From positions 1 through 64,000 of the forward strand of contig JARKIF010000087.1 in the NCBI GenBank assembly GCA_029378245.1: 64,000 bases of DNA, written 5' to 3'. This document shows, piece after piece, positions 33,362 through 45,481 of the stretch. The DNA is from Roridomyces roridus (lineage: Eukaryota > Basidiomycota > Agaricomycetes > Agaricales > Mycenaceae). The first letter of the stretch is position 1. Each line of letters opens with the position of its first letter. Under the pieces are notes generated by a model, which worked only from the letters and a program-made list of their open reading frames with translations, was not told where the DNA came from and searched no databases. Made by a program: the position numbers and the translations under genes.

Positions 33362-36019
33362 GGCAAACTAGGCGAGTCGTCCAACTGAGAGAGGTAATCT
33401 GCATAGCTTTTCAACGCCTTCCCAATCTTTCCGCGAGCCATACGGTCGTTCAACCAGAGATGCACCGAGCGGTCCAGTGGCGAGTAATCTGTATAAACAT
33501 CGAAAATCGCGTTGAAAAGCAGCGCGTCGAGCAGTTCGCTCCGTGACTCTGGCTCATCTCCACTCCATAACCCAGCCAAACCATCAGCAATCCGATTTTG
33601 GTGCTTCTCGTGCACGCGCAGGCCTCTTGGCTCGAGTACGATATTCTTCGTGATGAATCTGATCGTGTCTGCAGCTTTGTAGGGTGTGGGCTGGAATTGG
33701 ATTGCCTCCAAGAATTCGCCCAAGACGGCCATCATACCCTCCGAAACTCGCTCAGAGGTAAAATGACGTTGCGAGTCGGGGGAATCGGAGATGGGTATAC
33801 TCGTCTCTTCTGGCAAATAAGGAGAGGCGGGTAGGGTTGAGAAGACGTATACGAGGACGTTGAGGACATTAGCTTTGAGCATGGCGATGACGGACGTCGC
33901 AACGGGGGATGGGTCCTGGTCCTTGAGCTTGTCAAGGAGCGTATCAAGCACATACTCGTACGCCTCGCCGCGCCAAGCGTCCAGTGATATGACCCGCCAG
34001 AGAGCGCACAGGACTGACTCTAACGATTCTCCCGAGGAAGCGTTCGAGATCGTCACCGGATACGCGTCCCACATGGCCATGCCGACGCCCGGGCCCCCGA
34101 GGAGCACTCCCACCGCGTCATCCGACTTGCGAGCACACAGGTACTCGACAATCGCTTCGGGGACGATCACCGAGGCGCTACCATCGTCAGGGGGCTGCCA
34201 CAGCGAACAAAAGGTCAACACCATTCGGTCGAACCATTCGACGGACTCGACACTCCGAATCTCATTGTGAAATCCGAAGCCGACGATTTGCGATAAAGCG
34301 ACCTGGAAATCTTGGTTCAAGCCAAAGAACGCAGTGGAGGAGTTAGAGCGTATGAGCGTCAAGGTCTCGTTGTACCGATACGGGGGGGATCCCAGGTAAG
34401 TCGAGGCCACGAGGAATTTGACTAGAATTGAATGAACTTTCGTGTTGAGGATGTTGTGAATTTCCTTCACGAGTACTGGAATCACCTCTGAGGAGGGAAA
34501 GGCTCCCAAATGGTACAATTGGTACGAGAGCACCGGATTGCACGCGCTAAGTGGTCCCTGGTGGTCCAACAAATATGGGGTCACGGACTCCAGATGCGGA
34601 GCAAGGTCCACCTCCACCTCCAAGTCCCATGCGTCCAAAAAATCCACGAGTTTGGACAGAAGACTTTTTACGGAGCAGAAAACGGACCATTCGATCATGG
34701 CCTGTGCAGAGATGGAGTACTCTCCCATATCTGAGGCATTCTGCTCGAAAGCCTCCAGTCCCAAGAGCTGGATATCCACCAACGCCCCGACACTGCCGAG
34801 GGCCCACAAAGCCTTGTAGCACGTCACCCGCCTGCGTTTCGCGAGCTCCGGCTTCAACAAGCCGCTATCGCAACTCCAATGCAGCTCTACGAAACGACGA
34901 TGCAAGTCGAGGTCCGGATGCTGCCTGAGATTCTTGACATGATTCCGATAGGACCATCGTGGATAGTCTGGTCCCCACAGCACATCTGGTACAGCCTCGG
35001 CAAAGGGCTCAAACTCGGTTTCGTCCGCGAGGGATTTCACCGTCCAGACGAGGGCCCGATAATCCCTGTCGGACGTCGCTTCGATGGCGGCTTGGGACAT
35101 GGCTTGAGACATGGTGGGCTCGGTGCTATCGTCCGCGGGATCGTCGCCGACAAGGTCGTCTGGATAGACCCCAAAAAGCCTCGGAAAGCGGTGTCCGATA
35201 AGGACAGTCGAGATAGTGCAACGGCAGGATGGTGAGCGTAGAATACACGACCGTGATGCAAGCCAGCATACAGGCGGCTACGGCAGCCATCGGAATGTTG
35301 ATAGGGATTAGAAACGCCACGAGCCCGGCGAAGAAGAGGAATAGGGATGCGTGCAAGAGGAGCGGGATGACATCCACGACCTTGTGCATGCTGAATTCCT
35401 TGAGGCCGTAATACAGGAACGAAAAGATGCGAGCGCGAACGCCGGGTGCAGACCGCATGTCTGCTTTGTGAAGAAAGTCGCGTGCCCATTGCTCGACGAG
35501 CGTCGCGATGAGGGCACACGAGAGGCTGAAGCCTAGACTGATAAACCAAAATGTGTTGCAGACTAGGGATGTCGTGGGCGGGCTGAAAGGCGGCAGTGGG
35601 GCAGGCAGCTGGACTTTACTCCCATTCGCAGCAGCCGCAAGCTGCTGAGAAATTTGGGCAAGAAGCAGCACCGTGGCGTCTCCCGAGTCTGGAACCAGTG
35701 TCGGATAGCTTTCGATGATAAAAGCAGTCAAACTAGCGGAAAAGAGACCGGCCTAAGTCGGGTCACATTCCTTCCAATTCGAATGAATAAAAGGGCCTAC
35801 GAATATGAGAATCCCCTCCATGTCACTCTTCCAACTCTCCACCAACGACTTGTCGTACTTTTCCGCCTCGGAGACGTATACCGACCAAAGCTTCGCGGCG
35901 GCGGCTTCCCCGTTTGGGTCGATGTAGAATTCTGTAGGGAGTTCATTTCGACGACGGGAACCCGGTGGAGAAGACGGACCTTGGTCACCCATTCTGCCCT
36001 TCTCTGCATCGGATGACAT
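33362..36019 (-). pseudogene. DUF6535 membrane protein, copy 2, cut by the KDZ element
   Basis: Starts MSSDAEKGRMGDQG at 36019, with KLWSVYVSEAEKYDKSLVES and WKSDMEGILIF. After an intron with donor GTAGGC comes AGLFSASLTAFIIESYPTLV, then the four-helix membrane region (FWFISLGFSLSCALIATLV, VIPLLLHASLFLFFAGLVAF, MAAVAACMLACITVVYS) and CPYRTPLSEAFW. Near 35115 the frame shifts: the next conserved block, RDYRALVWTVKSLADETEFE, is in another frame with no intron to explain it. The C-terminal part reads on to SQLDDSPSLP, where the KDZ element cuts it. The true end lies at 25280-25343. So there are two lesions: a short indel and the insertion. Sequence is closer to copy 3 (right edge) than to copy 1. 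Confidence 0.88.
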
Positions 36020-36188
36020 GGTGGTATCAGTCAAAGAGCCACCGACCAATAGGCTCCGACCTGTTCGCGCAGATGTCTATCACACGCAATAAATTCCTTT
36101 GGAAATCCGTTTGTAAATTATAACATTTGGCCAGAGGCTTGTAACGCAGGTATTAGGCTAGTATTAAAACGAACGCGCGGGCTTGAGC

Positions 36189-37424
36189 TTAGAGACGAGA
36201 CGGGCGCAAAAGCCAGAGAAAGCCCACTACAAGGAAGAGGAGCGGATTGAGGAGCGGCCCAGCAGAGAGGGAGACAGCACTGTTCTGGCCCGCCGTTGCC
36301 GACGCTGAAGGCGCTGACCCAGACCCTGAAGCTGACGAGGCATTTCCACCAGCAGAGGAGGCTGTGTCACCCAACGTCCTCGGCGCATACTCATTCGGAA
36401 CGCTCAACACGACACTGTCCAAATCTACACCCGTTCCCCATCAGCATCTCTCTCAGATTCAAGAAAGAGACGAACCAAAGTAAGACTGATTAACCCCCGC
36501 GTTATTCGTCAACGTGAGGTTGTGCAATCCACCATCCAAATTCGACGCAAAATACGCGAGCGTGGGCTGCTGCTGCTCGCACGTCATGCCAAAAGCGCCG
36601 CCACAGCCTGATATGCCGTTAAACACCTGGGGCTCGCCGCCGTCCAGGACGACAGTGTACAGCCCGTGGTCGTTCTTCTTGTCGCCAAACATATAGATCG
36701 CTGAGCCTGATGGGACCTTGAGGAAGAATGGGCGGGAAGTGAAGGGGGAAAAGACTCACCATGGAATGAAAAGGACACGCTGGCATTGTCCGCGTTGGTG
36801 TACGTGCTCCCGCCGCCACTAAAGTTGCCCGACTTGTTGGAGCCCCAGACGCCGTTGTACTCGAAGGCAGAGTCCGTCTCCTCCAGCGTCTGGTTCTTCA
36901 CAGTAGCCCTGCCAGTCGAGACTCAGACCAAGAAAGAATTTGGGATGACGAAGAGCAACGCACCCAGCAGGCCCCAACTGCACCGTCGTCCTCAAAAAAT
37001 CAAACAAAAACTCGCCGCCGCCAGCATCCGCGCCCTGCTTGCCGAGATTTCGTAGTCTAAGGGTGTGGTCGGCGTACGAGAGATTATCCGCTCCATAAAG
37101 CATGTAGGGCGAGGCCGCGTCACTGGGGAGATACGCGCTCTTCGTCACGGCCGACCCGTCAATCGTCACTTCGTACGAACCAAACGCAGGCCCCGCAGCG
37201 CCAAAGACGTAGATCGCAGGTCCAGTGAAGTTGAATTCCACAGTCGCGCCTGTAACGTTGGTCGAATGGAAGGTGCCCAGGAGCCATTGGCTCGTCTTGG
37301 GATCATACGAAGCACTCGATGGGTCGGGGGTCTGCCACGCCCCTTGGTCCGCGTACGAGAGGATGCTGTCGAAATCATCGGTGGTGACGTTGAAGTTGAC
37401 TGCGGAGGCGTCCATTGTCGTCAA
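36189..37424 (-). CDS. Probable membrane or GPI-anchored surface protein
   Basis: A five-exon protein with two similar beta-rich domains. Domain 1 contains DDFDSILSYADQGAWQTPDP, GATVEFNFTGPAIYVFGAAG, GSYEVTIDGSAVT and ADHTLRLRNLGKQG. Domain 2 contains GSTYTNADNASVSFSFHG, IYMFGDKKNDHGLYTVVLDG and GGLHNLTLTNNAG. This duplicated jelly-roll-like pattern (Y..G....G.Y.V.LDG ... H.L.L.N) is common in basidiomycete surface proteins. A Ser/Ala/Gly-rich linker leads to a hydrophobic C-terminus (LLNPLLFLVVGFLWLL), so it is either a transmembrane anchor or a GPI signal. Many N-glycosylation sequons fit secretion, yet no signal peptide precedes MTTMDASAVNF; a missed first exon is possible. Function unknown. 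Confidence 0.7.
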
Positions 37425-37564
37425 GTCGTCGTCGGTCGGGAATGAAAGGACTCGAGATAAAAGGAGATGCGAGCAAGCAGTGTGTCAATTACGGTCACGC
37501 GTCAGCCAAACACCAAACGCGTTGCCCAATTCTCCCTATGTACATACAAAAAATAATCATAAAT

Positions 37565-39808
37565 TTAAATCGGAAACTGCAGAGTAATCTGCGTAATAGC
37601 CTCCATCGCATCCTTCCTGTATGTGTCTTGCGAAATCTGAGTCGGGAACAACCCATCAAGGAAAGTCATCATATTCGGATTCGCCGTGCTCCACTTGGGC
37701 CAGTTGGGCACAGTGTGCCCATTCGGGTCGAGGTTGTTGGCAAAGTTGATCACGGCGTCCCTAAGCTCGCCGGTGCCGTAGCTGTTGAGGATGTCGGTAA
37801 AGTGCGCAGAGCCGAGGAAAGGGAGGGCTTTGAGGCGTTTGCTCACTGTTGAAAATACTCGTCAATAAAAGTGGAAAGTAGAAGTAGCGTAGACGTACGG
37901 AAAGCCCATTGATTCTGCTTGCCATTGAGCGCCTTCTGGAAGAACCGACGCGGGGCTTGGAAAACACCATCGCCCTGGAACGCAGCAATACGCTTGAACT
38001 GAGGCGTCAACACGTCGAGGATGCCGGTATCGAACGGCGACCCAGCAGTAACATCGCTCGGGTATAACTTGGCCAGATTCGCAACCTGCGTCGAGTTGGC
38101 TTGAGGAATCCATACCGAGCTCACGTATTTCGTAAAATCGGCATCGGACGTGACGTTCAAAGTCGACAAGGAAAAGAGCGTGCCTTGTCATCCATCAGCG
38201 TCATTCGAATGAAAACAAGAGAACCAGAAAACCTTCGTCATCGCAATCACCCGTCACAAAAGGCACATTCGATACCTTGCCCTGTTGAACAAGCGCCTGC
38301 GGGTTGGCCGTGAGGAACGTGCCGTCCTCGCGCGGCAGGAAGGCCAGAACTAATGACTGGTACGAGAAAATGCCGGGCGACGCGTCTTGCGCCGCCTTAA
38401 ACTGATTAAACGGAACAGTCCGCAAGCATGCAAGGGTGTCGGAGGCACCGGAGCACCCGGTTTTTTGAACGATCGCATCGTAGTCTGTTCAAAATATCAG
38501 CAATGTAAGAGATGGGAGATTTAATACGCACACTTTTGTCCATTCTCAACAGGGCCGACAGGGATGGGCGACCCCGACTCCATGAACGCGCCGCGGAAGA
38601 GGCCTTGATTGTCGCCGTTGTTCGCGAGCATGTGCAGGGATACAGAGATGGCTCCGGCGGATTCACCCCAGCTGCGAGAAACGGTTTCAACAAATTGAAC
38701 ATCATTGAAAAGACGTAGACGCACATGGTAACCTTGGTAGGATCGCCTCCAAACGCACCGATGTACTGCTGAATCCAGCGAAGCGCTTGACGTTCTGAGG
38801 AAGAAGAATGAATACAACCACCAAAGGATAGAATATAGCACTCACGATCCTGGAGTCCGAGATTACCAACCCCGGCCTCACGAATCTCCTTGCTGGCCAA
38901 GAACCCGAAAGCTTAACGGGACATCAATACTACTGCGTTGAATATTCAACTTACTCACCCGAGACGCGGTAGTTCATCGAGACATAAATGACAGGCTCGC
39001 CGAGGTCGATGGAGCGCTGGACGATCGTCGTTCCATCGTACCTGCATATCCACTAAGTAATGTTTGACGAGGAGAAAGCGGCATTCACTCACATGGCAGG
39101 ACTCCCCAACTCGAACCCACCGCCGAAAATCCACTACCCCTCAAGTCAAATCTCTCTATAAGCAGGCAAATACAAGGACGCACCACAACAACAGGAAGCT
39201 TGGATGTCGCCTTCGCAGTGCTCGGCTTGATCACATTGAGCGTGAGGCCTACATCTCGTTTAATTTCCCTGCACGCAAAGAAAAAGAAACAATGAAAGAA
39301 AGGAACGCACAATCCTCTGCCGCAGGGAAAACCAACCCAAAGATCGAGTTGGCGACATAGTCGACGACCTCTTGCGCCACCCCAGTCAGGATCGGGAGTT
39401 CGATTTCCTATGGTCATTTCAGCTCAACGATGAAGACCAAGAAGACCAAGGGAAAAAAAAAAGTATCAACGCACCTGCTGAGGACAGGCATCCCCAAACG
39501 AAGTCACAGTATACGACCCAGTGTACTTGTCCACCGGTTGAGGGAGCTGGAGACGCAAATCGCCTACTCTACGCATTTCATCGTTATCAGTCTACCTCGA
39601 CTCCCGAAAAAGAAAGGCAAGACAAGACCACTCACGGCGGCTTGGCAAACGGAATCCCCAAAAAGCTCTGCGTATTTGACCCCGCCTTGCCCGTGAACAC
39701 CGCACTATCGAGCGTCACAGTAGGAGCGGCGAGTGCAGCTCCCTCTACTCCATGCGTCTGAAGCAACAGAAGCAAGGAGAGGGCGGCGGCAGAGAGCGGC
39801 GACAGCAT
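37565..39808 (-). CDS. Secreted type-B carboxylesterase/lipase
   Basis: A multi-exon secreted alpha/beta hydrolase of the carboxylesterase type-B family (fungal lipase-like). The signal peptide begins [20 protein letters not shown], start 39808; a second in-frame Met 16 codons upstream would hide it. Family blocks in order: [24 protein letters not shown], the oxyanion-hole strand [49 protein letters not shown] and the nucleophile elbow [15 protein letters not shown]. The acidic residue region is [15 protein letters not shown], and the C-terminal His region is [10 protein letters not shown]. About 10 introns of 50-60 nt break it. It probably hydrolyses esters of fatty or aromatic acids outside the cell; exact substrate unknown. 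It lies between two other minus-strand secreted-protein genes. Confidence 0.9.
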
Positions 39809-40511
39809 CCTGAATCCGAATCCGACTTGTGCCTTGGGAGAGGGGAGGGGGAGCACGACGACCGAACGTGTACGGATCGCAGCTTGATTCCCCCCGCCTC
39901 GCGTGCTTGCCCTTTATACAAAGCTGTAACCGTAACCCGTAACCGAACCGCCGGGACAAGAGGAAATTTTCTGAGGAAAGGAATCAGGTATCAGAGGGTA
40001 TCAGTCATGGGCAACATCACGGGTTGCGTTCCTTACCCCGGCTGACCAGGGACCACAAGCGATTGTTGCCGCACGGAGGCAAAAGATTCGTGGCTGAAGC
40101 CTTTTCCGGTGAACGACTGCTCGAATTTCGTCGACTCCAGCCTCGTGTAAAGGGAGATCCGGACATCTTCTCTCAGCTGCAAGCGCTCACCCCGCACCAC
40201 CCCACACCGCCCAACGCGGGGCCCCAGATAGAAGTTCGAGAGCACGACAGCACGACCAGGAACCTGGAATTTCAATTTTCACATGCACATGCAAGTCTAT
40301 ACAACCATCATGATGCAGCCAGAAAAACATATGGCTTCAAGGGCTTGGCTTCCTTCTGACTGTGAACACCGGACAGGCAAAGATCGAGGCACACCTGTCC
40401 ATTCGCCTGCTCATGACCTCCTCCCCGCTCTTGGTACCATCCAAGCCATTCGCACCAAGACGAACAAGTATTGAAGATGACTGATCATTAACATCGTAAC
40501 CAACACCAATT

Positions 40512-43417
40512 TTACAGGTACGCGCCAGCCAGCACACAAGCGAGCATCGCAACCACAACCCGCAGAGGTGGAACCCCAAGGGCGACCCCAGCACCGGTAT
40601 TGCCACCGGTAGCACTGGGCGCAGCCGACCCGCCAGGCGCAGTAGCGCTCGGACCACCAGCAGAAGCCGAAGCGGACGACGACGATGTACTCGTCGTGGT
40701 GGCAAGTAGAGGCGGACATTGAGGCGCAGCGAGCACGTCCCCATAGTTACTCGCAGCCCAGAGCACCACACCATTCGTCCATCCAAAGCCAGCCTACGGA
40801 AATCCTATGAGCACCGCGAAGAAAAGCCAAAACAGTAACTGACCTGCACGGTGTACTCCCCACCCGAGCCCGACGAATCGACGTCCGAGATTGAGAGCTT
40901 TTCAAACATCTACAAGCCCCGTCAGCCCTCATCCGTTTGAAAAGAGAAACCAAAAAAGACGCACATTCCCCGTATTCCCCACACTCTGCGTAACATTAAG
41001 CTCCGCATCCGACAAGCGGGGCAAGATCCCAGGAATCGACCCGCCCGTCGCCCGCCAGCTACAAAGCACACCGGTCATGTACCGATTCGCTAGCTGCATC
41101 CCCAACGTATCCGCCCACCCTCCCTGCGTCGCATTCCCACCATTGACAACTCCACCCCCGGACAACGTACTGATATCCGCCGCAGACCCCGACGTAGACG
41201 CATTCACATTCGTCCCCACAAAGTTCTGCATCGGCAGCGCCGACTCGTCAATACCAAGCTGTCCTTGAGGCACAAGCGAGAACGAGCCCTGCCCCGAAGC
41301 GGGTGTGGGTACAGCCCCACCAGTAACATTGGCAGGCAACGCCCTCAAAGCCATAAGCGCAATGTACTGATGCGGCGGCCACGAATTTGGCGCGTCCCAT
41401 TGCTGCCCCGTCTGCAAGAACGTCACAGGCATCGTCCCATTGTATCGATTCATCACTAAATTCAGCGAGGCGAAGGCTCCAAATGCGTTGGTAGAGTTGG
41501 TGAGCACCTCGGAAGGGATGAGACCGCTCCAGAAGGGGTAGAAGGTCGCTGTGCTGAAGACGTCGTTGCGCGCGTTCTTGGTGAGGCTAAAGTCGTAGAA
41601 GGCGAGCTGTGGGGAGAGGGGTTAGCACGCGGTGGAGAGAAGGGAAGAGAAGAGGGAAGAGGGAGGGAAGGGAGCCAGCGGCGTGAAGTGCGCAGAAGGA
41701 AGAAGTGTGGAGAGAAGGTGATAGGGGGAGGGGGAGGAAGCCGACGGCTTGGAGTGTATCCGAAGACGACGAGGGAAGGACAGGCAAAGCACGTTGGACA
41801 AAAAGAGCACAAAACGCACCTTGGTCGCATTCCAGCACAAATCCAGCACTCCCGCCTTGATCGCCGCAGCAGCAGCCGTATGCCTGGCCACAGCGCTCGC
41901 GTTCGTCTTGCCGTACAGGCCCGCCATCAGGACGCGGTTCTTATCTGCATATGTGAAGTAAGCGTACGAAGGGTAGGGTGCGGAGCGGTGGTGATGGCAA
42001 GAGGGGACGGCGCCCAAGGGAGGGAAGGGAGGGGGGTAGTGGAGGAGAGCGAGGAGCAGAACGAGCACTCACACAAAATACTATTCAAATCCACCGGCAC
42101 AATACCCTTGACATCCAAACTCCTAAGCCCCGCCGTGACATTCGTCAGCCACCTCGAAGAGTAATCCCACCCCGTCTCGGCACCAGAAGCGAGCTGCGCG
42201 TAGAGCGCCTCACGCTGCGTGTCATTGAGCACGGGCTGCGTGGGGTCGGTGGCTGTCGTGTAATCTGATGCAAGTTAGCGAGTGGGTTTTAGAAATGGGG
42301 CAGAGGAAACGAACGCACCTGTGAAATACGACTCGGGCCTCGGCGCGCTGTTGGTCACGCTATACTGCGCCATCTGGTGGGTCTGGTTCGTGAAAGGGCT
42401 CTTGACGGAGACAGTGCGGTTGGTCTGCCACCACACGAGCTCGCGCTCGGCAAGCGGTAACGCACGCTTGAGGATCGTCGTGTCATTGCTGGCATCGACG
42501 TAGCGCGCCAGCATCTGGATGAACAGCGGGGGCTGCGAGCGGTTGAGGTCTACGTGCCGTCAAGCAAGCTTCAGCTTCATGCAAAGAAGGGGGGAAAAGA
42601 CACGCACAGTAAATCCGCCCCCCATTGGGAATAAACCCAAATCTCTCAATCTCATCCATGAAGTTCTGCAACGTGGAATTGGCCACCTCAAACAACTGGC
42701 TCGCCAACAGCCCCTCGACGATCCAGAACGAGTCCCAGTAATACTGCTCCCTAAACCTCCCCCCGGGAACGACAAACGTGTGATTCAGCGGGATGAGCGT
42801 GCTCTCGCATTTCCCGCCCGTGCAAAGCGTCGAGGCATTCGTACCCCGTGCCAACTGCGGCCAGAACCCATGCACGGTCTGCGCAAAGGCCTTGACGAGC
42901 GGGTCCGAGACGTTGGACAGGAAGGATGGGGCAGCGACGAATTGCGGGAGTGGCACGGCCTCGAGTTCTTGGCCTTCACCGGCAAAGTCGGCGTCGATGA
43001 AGGACACGACGGCGGATTCGGTGAGACTGCCGTTAGTGGGGAGTTTTGCAAAGTCGGACAGGACGGAGGACGCGTTTTTGGAAGTCGGCTTGTCTACGAT
43101 CGTTTTAGGGTCGACGAAGGGTTGGGCGACGTTGAGGGTTTGGAGCAGCTGCAGCCAAGTTAGAATAGAGGGAAGGAAGAGAAGAAGTGACCACGCACGG
43201 AACCAGCGCAAAAAATCTCGGATGGACACCATGCTTGCTTGGCAGGCAAAGGTGCTTGGGACGGCACCAAGGAGCTGGCAGAGGGAGAGGGCGTGGCTAC
43301 CGCGGTGGTGACAGCGATGGGCGACGGCGAGGACAGGATCGTGAAGCTCGCGCTCTCACTGCTCTGAGCAGCGACGCAAGCGATCAAGGCGAGGCTTGCA
43401 AGGGTTTTGCGGGGCAT
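40512..43417 (-). CDS. GH37 trehalase, secreted and probably GPI-anchored
   Basis: This trehalase splits trehalose into two glucose units. Signature 1 (PGGRFREQYYWDSFW, about 42745) and signature 2 (QWDAPNSWPPHQYIAL, about 41400) of glycoside hydrolase family 37 are both present. Other family blocks: LNRSQPPLFIQMLARYVDAS, ALPLAERELVWWQTNRT, ETGWDYSSRWLTNV and GGSGGEYTVQ-like GSGGEYTVQAGFGWTNGVVL. Start 43417 (MPRKTLASLALIACVAAQSS) gives a clear signal peptide. After the catalytic domain comes a Ser/Ala/Gly-rich stretch and a hydrophobic tail (LRVVVAMLACVLAGAYL), typical of a GPI signal. Numerous N-x-S/T sequons support a cell-surface, acid-type enzyme. Several introns of about 50-60 nt interrupt it, with a longer one at about 41600-41820. 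Divergent from RRP46 across 650 bases. Confidence 0.94.
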
Positions 43418-44065
43418 GGTGGTAGGAGGGACCAAGGAAGGATCTCGCGCTCCCGCCTTATATCCCTGGACTGGCGCATCATTGTAGAATTCAATAGAAG
43501 ACCACCTGGTGTTGGACAAGGAAGTGGGTCACAAGGTCGATGATGACGTATTCTAAGCGAGAAAACGGAAACGGAATGAAATAGGGGGCACAACGGCCGT
43601 ACACGACAGAGAGAGAGTGCACGGTTCTACAAGAGGATCGGTTTTCTTCAATGTTGAGCACCAAAAAATGAGCTTGAAAACCGTAGAAACGAATTTTTGC
43701 CTGGCCATGATTTTGAAATAGCATCTACCTTGCTCCAAACCGTAGATACCCTGCTACGTGATTCGTTCGTATTCTAGTACAATGCGGCAAGGCATACCCC
43801 GTCCCGCGTCAGCAAGATGGCATTGGAATGGAATTAGGGCACTGGGCAGCGCGACCGGAAATAGAACCGAGAACTGGAAGCACAGCGCATTCTGTTCGTA
43901 AGAACCCAGTAGCCCAGAAGAATACTTAGTGGCTCGTTTTCCTTGGAAATCATGCAAGTTTCACAACGCCGCCCACTCGCGGCTCGCCAAGGGTGGTGGT
44001 TGTGGACAGAGAGGATCACTGATGGCGGGACCCGGAAGCAATTGCCTTTTTCTTCCACCATCACG
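43418..44065. other. Intergenic region between trehalase and RRP46 genes
   Basis: 650 bases between divergent starts, presumably both promoters. No gene or TATA box is recognised. Confidence 0.4.
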
Positions 44066-44877
44066 ATGGCTTCCACCAGCCGACCCACAGGCAGAGAAAC
44101 CACACAACTCCGGGCCCTCCAAACAAGTTTAGACGGCCTAGCACGCGTAGATGGCTCAGCGCGTTTCGGATTCGGTGCATATACCCGTCTCTACCCTCCT
44201 CCCAAAAAACACTAAGTAGCATGCATGCAGGCACAACCGCGGCCCTCTCCTCCATCTCAGGCCCAATCGAAGTCAGGCTGGCAGCAGAGCACCCCTCACT
44301 CGCCGCATTCGAAGTCCTCCTCCGCCCACTCTCCAACGTCCCCACAACACAAAGCAAATCCCTCGCAGCAACCCTGCGCTCCGCCCTCCTCCCCTCCATC
44401 ATCCTCACACAAAATCCACGCACGTTAATTCAACTCGTCGTCCAATCTCTATCTTCCAAATCCAAAGGCACCTCGGACGCTCTCGTAGCAGCGATGCTAA
44501 ATTCATCCACCCTCGCTCTCCTCAACGCCGGATCCATCCCCATGCGCAGCGTCGTATGTGCCGTCGCCGTCGGGCGTATAAAATCCACCTCTTCTTCCTC
44601 GGAATTCATAGTCGATCCGGAGGAGGACGAAGAGCCGTCCCTCACCTCACACGGCTGTTTTGCGTTTTCCTTCGCCAATGGGGACGCCCGGTGCGTGTGG
44701 ACGAATTGGCGTTCCGGATCCGCGGCGGTGGTATTCGATGAGAAGGAGCTCGCCGAGGCCAAGGACGTTGCTCTGGACGCAGCGAGGGAGGTTTTCATGC
44801 ACATTCAAAAAGTGTGTCGTCTGATGGAGGGCGATGAGAGTGATGAAGAGGACGATGAGAAGATGGTGGTTTCTTGA
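44066..44877 (+). CDS. RRP46: Exosome subunit RRP46 (RNase PH fold)
   Basis: A two-exon RNase PH-like protein of the RNA exosome ring, which processes and degrades RNA in nucleus and cytoplasm. Exon 1 starts MASTSRPTGRETTQLRALQT and contains LARVDGSARFGFG. The intron (donor GTGCAT, acceptor GCAG at about 44229) joins in frame to TTAALSSISGPIEVRLAAEH, the family core. Then come SLAATLRSALLPSIILTQNP, TLIQLVVQSLSSKS, VAAMLNSSTLALLNAGSIPM and RSVVCAVAVGRI. An acidic C-terminal tail (EGDESDEEDDEKM) is common in fungal orthologues. Length (about 255 residues) is typical. Catalytic residues are absent, as in all eukaryotic ring subunits. Confidence 0.92.
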
Positions 44878-45190
44878 CACATAGGCGAGTACCGTTTTTT
44901 GGGGGCTGAGTTCTTTGGCTTACAGTCGCTATTAGTTTGTACTGTTACCAATGAAAATGGCTCCCTCCGCGCCCTTAACGAGAACGTCTTCCGAGTGTAG
45001 GTTAGGTTTCTGCCGCTTCTGGCTCTTGAGGCTCGTCGCGATCGCTTCACGTCAAACGCCTGCTTTATGATAAAGTACTCCGCCTGATACCCAAACACGA
45101 AGAGTTCCACGAGCTACTCTGAAGCCCCACCCCGTCCTATCACGCATTTTTTTACATAAGATTCAGAATTCACCTGAACACAAAATGAAA

Positions 45191-45481
45191 TCACTCACCG
45201 AAAACCTTCTTCACAGCCGCTACGATCTTCTTCCTAGTCGAAAGACCTTCCTGCGTCTCTGTCCCCTCAGGCTTCTTCATCTTGGGCGCCTCGGGTTTCC
45301 CGCTATTACTAATAGGCGGCACGCTCTGCCCTCCTCCAGGACCCTGCATCCCATAAGCGCTCTGGAGCGCACCAAATGCAGCGGCGTAGTCTTTCTTCGG
45401 GCGGGTGAGTCCTGTGGTGGAGTCGATGGAGACGCTGGATGGGTTGGATGTGGGCGTGGGGAGTGTGTGGTTGGCGCTCAT
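45191..45481 (-). CDS. Small KDYAAAF-motif protein 1
   Basis: A 96-residue protein with a Thr/Ser/Pro-rich N-terminus, the motif PKKDYAAAFGALQSAYG at residues 29-45, a Gly/Pro-rich middle and a basic helical C-terminus (LSTRKKIVAAVKKVFGE). A second protein with the same motif lies about 1 kb away on the same strand. No domain I can name. The shared motif and conserved layout argue that both are real genes. Possibly a small stress- or adaptor-type protein; function unknown. Confidence 0.65.
   Translation of the reverse strand: MSANHTLPTPTSNPSSVSIDSTTGLTRPKKDYAAAFGALQSAYGMQGPGGGQSVPPISNSGKPEAPKMKKPEGTETQEGLSTRKKIVAAVKKVFGE

Noticed and set aside
34551..34928. Plus-strand Pro-rich frame
   Set aside because: Lies opposite DUF6535 copy 2 and has no independent support.
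42519..43163. 214-codon plus-strand frame opposite the trehalase
   Set aside because: Antisense of GH37 coding sequence; the minus strand carries both trehalase signatures.
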